A stretch of DNA of 32,860 nt from CAZJQD01 sp964548165 [NCBI: uncultured bacterium] (lineage in GTDB: Bacteria; UBA8481): the NCBI GenBank assembly GCA_964548165.1, contig CAZJQD010000022.1, forward strand, positions 1 to 32,860, in the 5' to 3' direction. A program made the translations under genes and the position numbers. Under the pieces are notes generated by a model. That model was not told the DNA's origin. It searched no databases and saw only the letters and a list, made by a program, of their open reading frames with translations. Positions 25,246 through 32,860 of this stretch are shown piece by piece; within the stretch, counting starts at the first letter, position 1, and the number at the start of each line of letters is the position of its first letter.

Positions 25246-25368
25246 GGTGTCAGACTGCGGAAATGCGGATCTGGGCTTATAGGAGTTGCAGGGAATCAGC
25301 GGCGTCATCTGAGAGAGGCACGCCGGAACTCGAGCAAATCGAGATCCGCATTTCCGCAGTCTGGCACC
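25246..25368. repeat. Long inverted repeat (27-nt arms) beside the tRNA gene
   Basis: Arms 25246-25272 and 25342-25368 are reverse complements over 27 nt with one G-T mismatch; the inner 22 nt are perfect (cagactgcggaaatgcggat and two more bases). The spacer is 69 nt and has no gene. The GGTGTCAGA...TCTGGCACC ends are reminiscent of palindromic elements mobilised by REP-associated transposases. It is probably a small non-autonomous element or its remnant; no transposase is in the window. Confidence 0.7.
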
Positions 25369-25382
25369 CGAGCTTCGCAACG

Positions 25383-25454
25383 AGCGGCCGATGGGATTCG
25401 AACCCACGACGTCCAGCTTGGGAAGCTAGCATTCTACCACTGAATTACGGCCGC
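25383..25454 (-). tRNA. tRNA-Gly, anticodon CCC
   Basis: Read on the minus strand, the 72 nt fold as a complete tRNA: acceptor GCGGCCG with CGGCCGC, D stem ATTC/GAAT, anticodon stem CTAGC/GCTGG around loop TTCCCAA (anticodon CCC, reading GGG), and T stem GTGGG/CCCAT around TTCGAAT. The discriminator base is T, and CCA is not encoded. The reverse orientation does not fold as well. A promoter lies 17 nt upstream of the 5' end. Confidence 0.93.
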
Positions 25455-25471
25455 GCGACGATGCTGGGTGG

Positions 25472-25500
25472 ATCGTAGCGCGAATCCGAGCGTGTGACAA
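25472..25500 (-). promoter_or_regulatory. Promoter of tRNA-Gly
   Basis: On the minus strand, TTGTCA (25500-25495; 5 of 6) and TACGAT (25477-25472; 4 of 6) are spaced by exactly 17 nt. The -10 ends 17 nt before the tRNA 5' end, a normal distance for a tRNA transcript start. This is among the best promoter candidates in the window. Confidence 0.6.
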
Positions 25501-25626
25501 GGTCGAGGGCGCTTCGGTCCCGGGGCCATTCGGCTTCCCGCTGTTTTGTCGGCCGGGAATCGCCTATCCTCTGGAGTCTATGCCACGAAGGACCGTCGTC
25601 GGGGATCGGGGGAACAAGCGTTGACG

Positions 25627-28600
25627 ATGCGCGTCGCGCTCCGTCACGTCACCCGCTACGACTACGACCGGCCGGTCCGACTGGGCGCGCAGATCGTGCG
25701 GCTTCGCCCCGCCCCCCATTGCCGCACGCCCATCGTCGGCTACTCGCTGAAGATTTCCCCGGCCGAGCATTTCCTGAATTGGCAGCAGGACCCGCAGAGC
25801 AATTGGCAGGCGCGCCTCCTGATCCCCGAGCCCACGCGATCGTTCGCGGTGGAGATCGACCTCGTCGCCGACCTCACGGTTATCAATCCCTTCGACTTCT
25901 TCCTGGAGCCCTTGGCCGAGACCTGGCCGTTCGCCTATGACCCCGCCCTGACCCGCGAGCTCCGCCCCTACCTCGAGTGCGACCCGGCTGGACCTCAGCT
26001 TGCCGGCTGGCTCGCCTCCGTCTCGCGCGAGCCGCGACGCACCGTCGACATGCTCGTCGAACTCAATAGCCGCCTGCAACGCGAGATCGGCTACGTCATC
26101 CGGCTCGAACACGGCATCCAGTCGCCCGAGGAGACCCTCACGAAGAAGAGCGGATCCTGCCGCGACAGCGCCTGGCTTCTCGTCCAGGCCCTCCGACACT
26201 GCGGTCTCGCCGCGCGCTTCGTCTCCGGCTACCTCATCCAGCTCGTCCCCGACGTCCGCCCGCTCGACGGACCCGGCGGGCCGACCACCGACTTTACCGA
26301 CCTCCACGCCTGGACCGAGGTCTACCTCCCCGGAGCCGGCTGGGTCGGCCTCGATCCCACCTCCGGCCTTCTTGCCGGCGAAGGGCACATCCCCCTGGCC
26401 TCCACCGCCGACCCCGGGCAGGCCGCGCCCGTCAGCGGCGGCATCGAGCCCTGCGAGACGACCTTCCACGTCGAGATGCGCGTCGAACGCGTCCACGAAG
26501 ATCCGCGGGTCACCAAGCCCTATACCGAGGAGACGTGGTCGACGATCGAACGGGCAGGGGAGCGCGTCGACACGATTCTCGAGGACCAGGACGTGCGGCT
26601 GACGATGGGGGGCGAACCCACCTTCGTCGCGGTGGAGAACATGGACGGCGCCGAGTGGAACTTCGACGCAATGGGACCGGAGAAGCGCCAGCTCGCCGGA
26701 GTTCTCCTCGAGCGGCTCCGCAATCGCGTGGCACCGGGCGGCGTTCTTCTGCACGGCCAGGGCAAGTGGTACCCGGGCGAGCCTTTGCCGCGCTGGGCAC
26801 TGGGACTCTACTGGCGTCCCGACGGCGCTCCCGTCTGGCGCGATCCCAGGCATCTCGCCGCCGATGAGACCGAGACCACGTTCACCTTTTCTGATGCCGA
26901 ACGCTTCGCGCGCGCCCTGGCTGATCGACTCGGCGTCTCCGGTGATCACGCCCTCCCGGCTTACGAAGACGCCGCGCACTATCTCCTCGCCGAATCCCGG
27001 CTCCCGGTCAACGTCGATCCCCGCGATCCCAAGCTGGCCGATCCCCTGGAGCGCGCCAGGCTCACGCGCGTCTTCGACCAGGGCCTCGATACCCCGGTCG
27101 CGCTTGTCCTTCCGCTCCAGTGCTTCGCCAGCCCGGCGAGCCTGGGCCAGGCGCGCCTGGACGGCGAAGACCGACGGTGGAAGAGCGGACCCTGGTTTCT
27201 TCGCCGGTCCGCGCTCTTCCTCGTGCCCGGCGACTCGCCCGCGGGCCTGCGCCTCCCGCTCTCCAGCCTCCCTTGGGTGGATCCCGCCGACGATCATCGC
27301 GTCGCCGATCCCGATCCCTCCATCGACCGCGGCCCCCTGCCGCTCCCCGACGAAGAGAAGGTCGCGACACCGCATGAGCACGATGCGGCGACCAAAGCCG
27401 AAAACACCGACGACGCCCGCCGCCCCAGGCTCGGCGAGTCGGCGGCCGGATCCGTCCAGACCGCGCTCTGCGTCCAGCCACGAGAAGGACGCTTGCACGT
27501 CTTTCTCCCTCCGACGGAACAACTCGAAGACTGGCTCGTACTCGTCGGCGCCATCGAGGATGCGGCGGCGGCGGCCGGCGTCTCCGTCCGGCTCGAGGGC
27601 TACGAGCCGCCCCACGATCATCGCCTCCGCCGTCTCACCCTGACTCCGGATCCGGGCGTCCTCGAGGTCAACGTGCCGCCATGCTCGACCTGGAAGGAAC
27701 TCGTCGCGGAGACCACCATGCTCTACGACGAGGCCCGGCTCGTCCGGCTTGGCACCGAGAAGTTCATGCTCGACGGTCGGCACTCCGGGACCGGCGGCGG
27801 CAACCATGTCGTTCTCGGCGGCCCCACGCCCTCCGACAGCCCGTTCCTCCGGCGGCCCGATCTCCTCCGGAGCCTCCTGGCGTACTGGAACAACCATCCC
27901 GCGCTCTCGTATCTCTTCTCCGGCCTCTTCATCGGCCCCACCAGCCAGTCCCCGCGCGTCGACGAGGCCCGCAATGACCTCCTCTACGAGCTCGAGCTCG
28001 CCTTCGCCGCCGTGCCCGATCCCGGCGTGGAGACCACCGCGCCCTGGATCGTCGATCGACTTTTTCGTCACTTGCTCGTCGACGTCACCGGCAACACCCA
28101 CCGCGCCGAGTTCTGCATCGACAAGCTCTGGTCGCCCGACACCGCCAGCGGCCGCCGCGGCCTCGTCGAGTTCCGCGCCTTCGAGATGCCGCCGCATGCC
28201 CGGATGAGCCTCGTACAGCAACTGCTCCTCCGCTCGCTCATCGCGCAGTTCTGGCGCGAGCCCTACCGATCCCCGCTCATTCGCTGGGGGACGCGCCTCC
28301 ACCAGGAGTTCATGCTGCCCCACTACGTCGCCGAGGATATCGCGGCCGTCGCCGAGGAATTGCGGACCGCCGGATTCGCCTGCGAAGAGGAGTGGTTTGC
28401 GCCCTTCCTCGCGTTCCGCTTCCCCGTCCTCGGCTCGATCACCGTCGATGGGATGACGCTGGAACTGAGGTCGGCGCTGGAGCCCTGGCACGTCCTTGGC
28501 GAGGAGCCTCTTGGCGGCGCGCAGACCCGCTACGTCGATTCCTCCGTCGAGCGGGTGCAGGTCCGGATCACGGGGTTCGATCCCGCTCGTCACGCCGTCG

Positions 28601-28995
28601 CCTGCAACGGGATCGAGGTTCCTCTCCAACCGAGCAGGCGCGCGGGCGTCCCCGAGAGCGAGTACGTCGCGGGGATCCGCTATCGCGCCTGGAAGCCCGC
28701 CCACGCCCTCCACCCGACCCTGCCCGTCGACGCCCCGCTCGTTCTTGACATCGTCAGCCGATCCGCGGGTCGCGCCCTGGCCGGCTGCACCTACCACGTC
28801 GCTCATCCCGGCGGCCGCACCTACGACACCTTCCCCGTCAACGCGCTGGAAGCCGAGGCGCGCCGAGCCGCGCGCTTCGTGCCCCTCGGTCACACCCAGG
28901 GACGTACCCTGCCCGTCGCGTGGAGGCCGACGCCCGAGTATCCCGGCCTCCTCGATCTGCGCCGCCGCGTGATGACGAGCGGTACGCCGTCGTGA
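25627..28995 (+). CDS. Transglutaminase-like / DUF2126 (predicted amidoligase) protein
   Basis: A 1122-residue protein. I use ATG 25627; TTG 25621 has a better-spaced GGGGGA (25608-25613). Residues 1-85 are the bacterial transglutaminase N-terminal domain. About 150-260 is the transglutaminase-like Cys-His-Asp core: C178 (KSGSCRDSAW), H227 (DLHAWTEVY) and D243 (GLDPTSG). From about 330 to 1100 it is the DUF2126 region (VRLTMGGEPTFVAVENMDGAEWN onward), which belongs to the predicted glutamine-synthetase-like amidoligases. Such fusions are thought to make or trim amide/peptide bonds, but the product is unknown. It is the first gene of an operon with an ATP-grasp/Alpha-E protein 13 nt on and a second transglutaminase. 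Confidence 0.9.
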   Translation: MRVALRHVTRYDYDRPVRLGAQIVRLRPAPHCRTPIVGYSLKISPAEHFLNWQQDPQSNWQARLLIPEPTRSFAVEIDLVADLTVINPFDFFLEPLAETWPFAYDPALTRELRPYLECDPAGPQLAGWLASVSREPRRTVDMLVELNSRLQREIGYVIRLEHGIQSPEETLTKKSGSCRDSAWLLVQALRHCGLAARFVSGYLIQLVPDVRPLDGPGGPTTDFTDLHAWTEVYLPGAGWVGLDPTSGLLAGEGHIPLASTADPGQAAPVSGGIEPCETTFHVEMRVERVHEDPRVTKPYTEETWSTIERAGERVDTILEDQDVRLTMGGEPTFVAVENMDGAEWNFDAMGPEKRQLAGVLLERLRNRVAPGGVLLHGQGKWYPGEPLPRWALGLYWRPDGAPVWRDPRHLAADETETTFTFSDAERFARALADRLGVSGDHALPAYEDAAHYLLAESRLPVNVDPRDPKLADPLERARLTRVFDQGLDTPVALVLPLQCFASPASLGQARLDGEDRRWKSGPWFLRRSALFLVPGDSPAGLRLPLSSLPWVDPADDHRVADPDPSIDRGPLPLPDEEKVATPHEHDAATKAENTDDARRPRLGESAAGSVQTALCVQPREGRLHVFLPPTEQLEDWLVLVGAIEDAAAAAGVSVRLEGYEPPHDHRLRRLTLTPDPGVLEVNVPPCSTWKELVAETTMLYDEARLVRLGTEKFMLDGRHSGTGGGNHVVLGGPTPSDSPFLRRPDLLRSLLAYWNNHPALSYLFSGLFIGPTSQSPRVDEARNDLLYELELAFAAVPDPGVETTAPWIVDRLFRHLLVDVTGNTHRAEFCIDKLWSPDTASGRRGLVEFRAFEMPPHARMSLVQQLLLRSLIAQFWREPYRSPLIRWGTRLHQEFMLPHYVAEDIAAVAEELRTAGFACEEEWFAPFLAFRFPVLGSITVDGMTLELRSALEPWHVLGEEPLGGAQTRYVDSSVERVQVRITGFDPARHAVACNGIEVPLQPSRRAGVPESEYVAGIRYRAWKPAHALHPTLPVDAPLVLDIVSRSAGRALAGCTYHVAHPGGRTYDTFPVNALEAEARRAARFVPLGHTQGRTLPVAWRPTPEYPGLLDLRRRVMTSGTPS

Positions 28996-29008
28996 CAGAG
29001 TCACGCCG

Positions 29009-31567
29009 ATGAATGCTCCCGAAACCCCGAGGCCGCTCTTCGCGGGCTATCGGCCGCCGGACGGCGCCTACGACGAGGCCGTGGACGCTTATGGAAACCT
29101 GCGCCCGCACTGGCAGGGACTGGCCGCCACCCTGGACGCCGTCGGCGTCGAGGGATTCGGTCGGCGCGTGGACGAGGCCCGGCGCCTCCTCCGAGAGAAC
29201 GGCGTCACCTACAACATCTATGGCGATCCGGGCGGCGTCGATCGCACGCTCGAACTCGACCCGGTGCCGGCCGTCATCGATCCAGCCGAGTGGCGCGTCA
29301 TCGAGGCCGGGCTCATCCAGCGCGCCCAGCTCCTCAACCTCATCCTCGCCGACGTCTACGGCCCCCAGAAACTCTTGCGCGAGACGCTCCTGCCGCCCGC
29401 GCTCGTCTTCGCGCAGGCCGGTTTCCTGCGCCCCTGCCACGGCTTCCGCGTCCCGGGTAACGTCCACCTGCACATGCTGGGCGTCGAGCTGGCCCGCGCC
29501 CCCAACGGCGGCTGGTGGATCCTCTCCGACAGGTCCCAGAGCCCCTCGGGCGCCGGCTACGCGCTTGAGAACCGCAGCGTGCTCCTGCGCACCATGCCCG
29601 ATACCTTCCGCGATTGTCGCGTCTCGCGGCTCGCTCCCTACTTCCAGGCGCTCAGAGAGACCATGGTCCGCGTCGCTCCGCAGAACCGCGACAACCCCCG
29701 CATCGTCCTCCTGACGCCCGGTCCCTTCAACGAGACCTACTTCGAGCACGCCTACCTCGCCCGCCACCTCGGTTACATCCTCGCGCAGGGCGAGGACCTC
29801 ACCGTCCGCGACAACCTCGTCTACCTCAAGACCGTCCAGGGACTCCGCCGCATCGACGTCATCGTGCGCCGGCTCGACGACGATTTCTGCGACCCCCTTG
29901 AGCTCCGCAGCGAGTCGATGCTCGGCGTGCCCGGGCTCGTCCAGGCCGCGCGCGCCGGCGGCGTCGCCATCGCGAATCCCCTGGGCAGCGGCATCGCTGG
30001 CGCCGCGGGGCTCCTGCCGTTCCTCCCCGGGCTCTGCCGGCACCTCCTCGGCGAGGATCTCCTCCTGCCCTCGGTCGCGACGTGGTGGTGCGGGCAGGAG
30101 TACGCGCGCGACGAGGCCCTGAAGCGCATCGAGAGCCTCGTCTTCAAGCCGGCCTTCCCCGATCTCTCCTTCGAGCCCATCTTCGGCTCCCAGCTCGACG
30201 CCGCCGGCCGCGCCTCGCTCGAGAAGCACCTGCGCGCGCGACCGCACGAGCTCGTGGCGCAGGAGACGGTGGCCGTCTCCACCTGCCCCGCCTGGACCGG
30301 CAACGGCATCGAGCCGCGACGTCTTCTTCTTCGCGCGCACCTGGTCGCGCGCGGCGACAGCTACTGCGTCATGCCCGGCGGATTCGCGCGCATCTCCGCC
30401 CTCGCCGACTCGCACGTCGTCTCGATGCAGAGGGGCGGAGGGAGCAAGGATGCCTGGGTGCTCGCCACGGAATCTGAGCCGCAGGCCGTCGCCCCCATCC
30501 TCACGCTCGCGCCGGTGGAGCTCTCGCGTGGGGATCGCGACCTGCCGAGCCGCGTCGCCGATCACCTCTTCTGGCTCGGGCGCTACGTGGAGCGGGCGGA
30601 GCTGACGGCGCGCCTCGCCCGGTGCCTCCTGAAGCGGCTGACCTATGAGTCCGGTCGCGACCTGCGCCCGGAGGTCGTCCTCCTGGCCGGCCCCCTGGCC
30701 GAGAAGAAGCTCGTCGACCTCTCCGCCGCGAACGGCGACCCGTCGCAGACGGGGGACGTTTTGGCGACGCTGGAGCGCGGGCTCCTGGCGACGGTGCGCG
30801 ACCACGACAAGCCCGGCCAGCTCGGCGATACCCTCCACGCCATCCAGCGCGTGGCGACGATCGTGCGCGATCGGATCTCGTACGACGCCTGGCGGATCCT
30901 GCGAAGAATCGAGGAGGAGTTCGCCTCCGCCCGCCAATCGCCGTGGTTCGCCGTCGCGGGCGCGATGGAACTGCTCGACCGCCTCATCGTCAGTCTCTCC
31001 GCGTTCAGCGGCCTCGGCACCGAGAGCATGACGCGCGGCCAGGGATGGAGGCTCCTCGACATGGGGCGCCGCATCGAGCGTTCGCTCGAGACCGTCCGCA
31101 TGATCAAGCACGCGCTCGTGGTCTCCGGCGCCCGCGAGAGCGTGCTCCTCGACGCCCTCCTCGAGATCAGCGACAGCCAGATGACCTATCGCTCGCGCTA
31201 CCGCACCGGGCTCCAGCTCGCCCCCGTCCTCGACCTCATCCTCACCGACGAGTCCAATCCGCGATCGCTCGGCTTCCAGATCCACGCCCTGGCCAAGCAC
31301 GTCGCGCGCCTGCCCCGCGATCCGGGCCGCCCCGACAAGTCGCCGGAGGAACGGTTGCTCCTGCCGCTCGTCACCGAGCTCCAGCTCGTCGAGATCCCCG
31401 AGCTCTGCATCGAGGACGCCTACGGTCGACGGCGGAATCTCGAGGTCGTGCTCGAACGGTTCCTCACGACGCTTCCCGCCTTCTCCGACGCGCTCAAGCG
31501 CAGCTACCTCACCCACGCCGCCGCCACGCACCAGCTGACCGGGATCCGATCGCAGGCCACGCCATGA
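29009..31567 (+). CDS. Circularly permuted ATP-grasp / Alpha-E fusion protein
   Basis: An 852-residue protein with two joined domains. About 70-490 is a circularly permuted ATP-grasp ligase (YNIYGDPGGVDRTLELDPVPAVI, GYALENRSVLLRT, and the ILTPGPFNETYFEHAYLA segment), here the carboxylate-amine ligase. About 508-840 is the Alpha-E domain (DUF403; LPSRVADHLFWLGRYVERAE), a helical partner often encoded as a separate gene. ATG 29009 is 13 nt after the DUF2126 gene, with a poor ribosome site, so it relies on coupling. Its stop overlaps the next start (ATGA). It is predicted to work with the DUF2126 and transglutaminase proteins in building a peptide-like compound or protein tag. Confidence 0.9.
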   Translation: MNAPETPRPLFAGYRPPDGAYDEAVDAYGNLRPHWQGLAATLDAVGVEGFGRRVDEARRLLRENGVTYNIYGDPGGVDRTLELDPVPAVIDPAEWRVIEAGLIQRAQLLNLILADVYGPQKLLRETLLPPALVFAQAGFLRPCHGFRVPGNVHLHMLGVELARAPNGGWWILSDRSQSPSGAGYALENRSVLLRTMPDTFRDCRVSRLAPYFQALRETMVRVAPQNRDNPRIVLLTPGPFNETYFEHAYLARHLGYILAQGEDLTVRDNLVYLKTVQGLRRIDVIVRRLDDDFCDPLELRSESMLGVPGLVQAARAGGVAIANPLGSGIAGAAGLLPFLPGLCRHLLGEDLLLPSVATWWCGQEYARDEALKRIESLVFKPAFPDLSFEPIFGSQLDAAGRASLEKHLRARPHELVAQETVAVSTCPAWTGNGIEPRRLLLRAHLVARGDSYCVMPGGFARISALADSHVVSMQRGGGSKDAWVLATESEPQAVAPILTLAPVELSRGDRDLPSRVADHLFWLGRYVERAELTARLARCLLKRLTYESGRDLRPEVVLLAGPLAEKKLVDLSAANGDPSQTGDVLATLERGLLATVRDHDKPGQLGDTLHAIQRVATIVRDRISYDAWRILRRIEEEFASARQSPWFAVAGAMELLDRLIVSLSAFSGLGTESMTRGQGWRLLDMGRRIERSLETVRMIKHALVVSGARESVLLDALLEISDSQMTYRSRYRTGLQLAPVLDLILTDESNPRSLGFQIHALAKHVARLPRDPGRPDKSPEERLLLPLVTELQLVEIPELCIEDAYGRRRNLEVVLERFLTTLPAFSDALKRSYLTHAAATHQLTGIRSQATP

Positions 31568-32454
31568 GATACCGCATCCGGCATACGACGCGCTACCAGT
31601 ACAGCGAGCCCGTCGCCGGGAGCCATCACGCCGCGCACCTGCGTCCCCGCGACAGCGCCGGCGACCAGGTCTGCCGCCGCTGGAAACTCGACATCCAGCC
31701 GCGACCCGCGCTCTACAGCGAGACCTTTGACTTCTTCGGCAATCCCGTCGCCTTCTTCACGGTGCAGGAGGAGCACGAGGAACTGGTCATCGAGGCAGGG
31801 GGCGAGGTCACGGTCATGACCGCTTCGATCCCGGCATTCGAGACCACGCCGACCTGGAACCGCGTCGCCGCGCTCCTGCGGGCTCCCGAGGGCGGCGCGC
31901 TTCTCGAGGCCTGCCAGTACGCCTACGGCTCGCCGTTCGCCCCGCTCTCGGCCGAGCTCGCCGATTACGCGGCCGCGTCGTTCACGGCAGAGCGTCCGAT
32001 CCTGGAAGCCGCCGCCGACCTGACGCGGCGCATCCACGAGGATTTCAAGTACGAGCCGGAGACGACCACCATCTCCACGCCGGTCAGCGATGTCTTCCGC
32101 GATCGCCGGGGCGTCTGCCAGGACTTCGCTCATCTCCAGCTGGCCTGCTTGCGTTCGCTCGGGCTCTCCGCTCGCTACGTCAGCGGCTACCTGCGCACCT
32201 TCCCGCCGCCGGGAAAACCGCGCCTCGTGGGCGCCGACGCCTCGCATGCCTGGATCGCGGTCTTCGTCCCGGGCTCCGGCTGGATCGATCTCGATCCCAC
32301 GAACAACGTCCTCCCCAGGGACACGCACATCACGCTCGCCTGGGGCCGCGACTACGGCGACGTCAGCCCCATCCGCGGCGTCCTCCTGGGCGGAGGCGAA
32401 CACGAGATGACGGTCGAGGTCGACGTCGAGCCGCAGGTAGGGTCCGAGGAATGA
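31564..32454 (+). CDS. Transglutaminase-like cysteine protease/transferase
   Basis: A protein of 296 residues, beginning at ATG 31564 within ATGA, shared with the previous stop. The N-terminal bacterial transglutaminase domain (MRYRIRHTTRYQYSEPV) is followed by the core with C185 (RGVCQDFAH), H228 (DASHAWIAVF) and D244 (DLDPTNN), the intact catalytic triad. In this operon type it is predicted to hydrolyse or transfer the amide bonds made by the ligases. There is no signal peptide, so it is cytoplasmic. Its last codon overlaps the first of the M3 peptidase (ATGA). Confidence 0.92.
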   Translation: MRYRIRHTTRYQYSEPVAGSHHAAHLRPRDSAGDQVCRRWKLDIQPRPALYSETFDFFGNPVAFFTVQEEHEELVIEAGGEVTVMTASIPAFETTPTWNRVAALLRAPEGGALLEACQYAYGSPFAPLSAELADYAAASFTAERPILEAAADLTRRIHEDFKYEPETTTISTPVSDVFRDRRGVCQDFAHLQLACLRSLGLSARYVSGYLRTFPPPGKPRLVGADASHAWIAVFVPGSGWIDLDPTNNVLPRDTHITLAWGRDYGDVSPIRGVLLGGGEHEMTVEVDVEPQVGSEE

Positions 32455-32860
32455 GCAACCAGTCGCGGAAAGGAAACCCGTTACGGACGGGAAACCCACT
32501 TCTCGATCGGTCGCCTCACCCGGACGAGGCCGAACCGTTCGATCGGATCGCGGACGAGCACTTCCGTCCCGCCTTCGAGGCGGCGATGGCGGAGCAGAAG
32601 GAGCGGCTCGCCGCGATCGCCGCGGACACGCGTCCGCCGGACGACGAGAACACCCTGGCCGCCTTCGAGACGGCCGGAGACACGCTGCGGCGCGTCTCCG
32701 CGGTCTTCCACGCGCTCCTCGGCAGCGACGCCAGCGAGGCGCGCGAGGCGATCGCGGCGGACCTGGCCCCGCGACTGGCCGCCCACGCGAACGACATCTA
32801 CCTCGATTCCTCGCTCTTCGCCCGCATCGAGGCCGCCTGGGCGGCGCGCGATCGCATCGC
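32451..32860 (+). CDS. M3-family oligopeptidase (Dcp/PrlC-like), 3'-truncated by the window edge
   Basis: A zinc oligopeptidase that cleaves short peptides. Only the first 136 residues or so are here, running off the window. The match is to the N-terminal helical part: NPLLDRS, PFDRIADEHFRPAFEAAM, the PPDDENTLAAFETAGDTLRRVSAVF stretch and LDSSLFARIE. The catalytic HEXXH lies beyond the edge and so is not seen. The N-terminus includes a short GNPLRTGNPLL duplication. ATG 32451 overlaps the TGA of the transglutaminase gene, so it belongs to the same operon and may degrade or mature its peptide product (inference). Confidence 0.85.
   Translation, partial: MSNQSRKGNPLRTGNPLLDRSPHPDEAEPFDRIADEHFRPAFEAAMAEQKERLAAIAADTRPPDDENTLAAFETAGDTLRRVSAVFHALLGSDASEAREAIAADLAPRLAAHANDIYLDSSLFARIEAAWAARDRI

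Noticed and set aside
25564-29004. A very long open frame (1146 codons) on the minus strand across the DUF2126 gene
   Set aside because: In high-GC DNA the opposite strand of a real gene is often open. The plus-strand protein has clear domains and catalytic residues; the minus one is rich in Gly/Glu/Arg with no recognisable family.
28838-31531. A 897-codon minus-strand open frame opposite the ATP-grasp/Alpha-E gene
   Set aside because: It is the antisense shadow of a recognised gene, low in complexity, with no ribosome site or domains.

Overview
The window is a gene-dense stretch of chromosome from a high-GC bacterium; GC looks like roughly two thirds by eye, and I did not count it. Lipoprotein signal sequences, PilZ and CheX domains, FtsX-type ABC components and a PEP phosphotransferase with a GAF domain suggest a diderm, free-living organism, perhaps from a deltaproteobacterial-like or other little-cultured lineage. 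I cannot assign a phylum. Nothing here is phage or plasmid backbone. Most genes are in tight, often stop/start-overlapping runs with GTG or ATG starts.

Left part (1-12.8 kb), all on the plus strand: the end of prs, then rplY, pth and a TPR protein. Next comes a remarkable gene (2886-4292) that appears to join an archaeo-eukaryotic primase (PriS-like) catalytic domain to a PriL-like iron-sulfur C-terminal domain. Its stop codon overlaps the start of a PilZ protein. A lipoprotein and a MagIII-like DNA glycosylase follow. Then come rpsA with a structured leader, a zinc-motif/TPR membrane protein, scpB, an RluB/RsuA-type pseudouridine synthase, pheA, and a CheY/CheX pair.

Middle (12.9-18.5 kb): a 70-residue orphan on the minus strand, a repeat-type lipoprotein and a small two-helix membrane protein. 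These lead into an ABC ATPase, an FtsX-type permease with a histidine-rich insert and a DUF3299 protein, which look like a metal (probably zinc) responsive transporter set. On the minus strand are an alpha/beta hydrolase and a LacI-type sensor domain that lacks its DNA-binding head.

Right part (18.6-32.9 kb): ptsP (minus), a DUF4032 kinase-like protein and a double-domain PPK2 (plus), then a lower-GC membrane protein with a DUF6438-like tail (minus). A long inverted repeat and a tRNA-Gly(CCC) gene with a clear promoter follow. The window ends in an amidoligase-type operon: transglutaminase-DUF2126, ATP-grasp/Alpha-E fusion, a second transglutaminase, and the start of an M3 oligopeptidase joined by an ATGA overlap. 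This set is predicted to make or attach an unknown peptide-like compound.

The most novel single item is the fused primase and its coupling to a PilZ gene. There are no CRISPR arrays, rRNAs or insertion sequences with a transposase in the window.
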